Made by a program: the position numbers and the translations under genes
Shown here: positions 4,620 through 5,625 of the stretch, piece by piece
Numbering within the stretch: the stretch's first letter is position 1
Layout: every line of letters starts with the position of its first letter
Assembly: GCA_016870235.1 (NCBI GenBank)
Contig: VGCB01000213.1
Span: forward strand, 1 to 5,625
Length of the DNA: 5,625 nt
Source of the DNA: Actinomycetota bacterium
GTDB lineage: Bacteria; Actinomycetota; Thermoleophilia; Gaiellales; Gaiellaceae
Direction of reading: 5' to 3'
Notes under the pieces: model-generated
The model's database searches: none
What the model was told of the DNA's origin: nothing
The model's input: the letters and a program-made list of their open reading frames with translations, nothing else

Positions 4620-5625
4620 TCACCCGCTCGGCCGGTGGTAGACCTGGCCGCACGGCAGCGGCGGCAGGTCGAACTCCCGCGAGCGGTCCTCGATGACGTA
4701 GTAGCCCTGGAGGAGACAGCCGACGTCGCGCGACTGCCGGTCGGCCGTGACCGAGCGGAACTCCGCCGTCTGCCTCCACACCGCCGCCGTCTCGTCGATC
4801 AAGCGCGCCTGCGCCGCCGTCCGCGCCGCGATCGCGCCGCTCGGGTCCCAGCTCCTCCAGGAGCGCAGGAGGCCGACGCCCACCGACGGGTCGGACCCGG
4901 CGCGCACGCCGATGCCGCTGTAGTAGAGGTTCCAGACGAGGTTGCTGTACTTCGCCGGTGCGTCGGTCGCGACGATCGCGGCGCCCGTCCACGGCTGGCC
5001 GTTCAGCCGGTACTCGAACCGGAACAGCGCCGACGAGGTGAACGTCGGGAAGACGGCGTCGTGGACGATGCCGAGGATCCGGACGTCCGTCATCCCGGCT
5101 GCTATCTGCGGCAGGACCCTCGTGAGGGCGGTCGCGGCGTCCATGTAGGGCATTGCGAGCGTTCCGGGTGGGAGCGGGCCGGGCGCGGACTCCGGCACGA
5201 CGATGTTCACCGAGTAACCGAACACGAACCCCCCGCCGGGGCCGGATCCCTGGATGGCGCCGCTGTCGTTCCCCTCCACCGTCCAACCGCGGCCCGTCGG
5301 GACGAGCGCCCGCGAGCTTCCGCCCGGCCCGGTGAACTGCCCGAGCGGCATCGCCCGCGTCGGCTGACCCACGCCCTGAAGCGGCGCGCGGAGCGCGACG
5401 CCGCCGCGGGCCGAGAGTGCGATCGAGCGCAGCGTCTCGAGCGCGAGCGGGCCCGAGACAGTCGACCGGCTCGCCGTGATCAGGAGCGCCGTCCCGCTTC
5501 GCCTGACGACGACCGCCTCGCGGTGCGAGCCGGCGTCGATCTGGGCCGCCGCTTCCGCGGCGCCGCCGCCCCGGAAGACGACCTGCCCGCCGACCTGGGA
5601 GAGGAGCGCACCGACATACGCGTCG
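4620..5625 (-). CDS. Unrecognised protein, C-terminal 334 residues (5' end off the window)
   Basis: The frame ends at TGA (4622-4620) and is open without a stop to the right edge, so the start lies outside the window; a GTG at 5372 is internal and probably not the start. I do not recognise the family. Visible residues about 1-80 (from DAYVGALLSQVGGQVVFRGG onward) alternate hydrophobic and polar residues as in beta strands. A Gly/Pro-rich stretch follows, then a segment with many aromatics (FRFEYRLNGQPW, VWNLYYSGIGVRAG), a helical stretch (AIAARTAAQARLIDETAAVW), and a C-terminal piece with two cysteines 22 residues apart that could form a disulfide. No transmembrane segment is visible in this part. 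The composition would suit an exported or cell-surface protein, but the signal peptide, if any, is outside the window. The gene converges on the phosphodiesterase gene, with tRNA-Gly between them on its own strand. Confidence 0.8.
   Translation of the reverse strand, partial: DAYVGALLSQVGGQVVFRGGGAAEAAAQIDAGSHREAVVVRRSGTALLITASRSTVSGPLALETLRSIALSARGGVALRAPLQGVGQPTRAMPLGQFTGPGGSSRALVPTGRGWTVEGNDSGAIQGSGPGGGFVFGYSVNIVVPESAPGPLPPGTLAMPYMDAATALTRVLPQIAAGMTDVRILGIVHDAVFPTFTSSALFRFEYRLNGQPWTGAAIVATDAPAKYSNLVWNLYYSGIGVRAGSDPSVGVGLLRSWRSWDPSGAIAARTAAQARLIDETAAVWRQTAEFRSVTADRQSRDVGCLLQGYYVIEDRSREFDLPPLPCGQVYHRPSG

Noticed and set aside
4507..5286. A minus-strand open frame running through the repeat and into the tRNA gene
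   Set aside because: It crosses the whole repeat and the start of the tRNA, and is out of frame with the better-supported frame ending at 4620.

Overview
This is a very GC-rich window with dense coding and third codon positions that are almost all G or C. Together with a hybrid two-component kinase and a tRNA gene that lacks an encoded CCA end, this suggests a free-living high-GC bacterium. An actinobacterial lineage, possibly one of the deep soil or aquatic ones, is my best guess, but nothing here fixes the taxon.

Layout from left to right. (1) Bases 1-26, minus strand, may be the first eight codons of a gene leaving the window: a GTG preceded by a strong ribosome binding site, with an N-terminus that resembles cold-shock proteins. 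(2) Bases 27-302 hold no convincing gene but carry a perfect AT-rich 21-bp palindrome at 258-278. (3) A ketopantoate-reductase-family gene lies on the minus strand (303-1322). Its last ~28 codons run into a 41-bp repeat. (4) A 133-bp divergent intergenic region follows. (5) A GAF-GAF-HisKA-HATPase-REC hybrid histidine kinase (1456-3729) lies on the plus strand. (6) A glycerophosphodiester phosphodiesterase gene starts inside the kinase gene's end (3701) and finishes antisense inside a tRNA gene. (7) tRNA-Gly(TCC) lies on the minus strand (4465-4535), with its promoter region upstream. (8) The second, inverted copy of the 41-bp repeat sits at 4562-4602. (9) A large unrecognised gene on the minus strand (stop at 4620) is open through the right edge.

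How the parts relate. The kinase and the phosphodiesterase overlap by 29 bp and are probably co-transcribed and translationally coupled. The reductase is transcribed divergently from the kinase. I see no defence system, mobile element, CRISPR array or biosynthetic cluster. The most interesting non-coding signal is the two-copy 41-bp element. Its two copies differ at three positions, all of which preserve the same hairpin, and in the same orientation each copy lies at or just beyond the 3' end of a protein gene. The other two signals worth attention are the AT-rich palindrome and the loss of both substrate-binding asparagines in the reductase.
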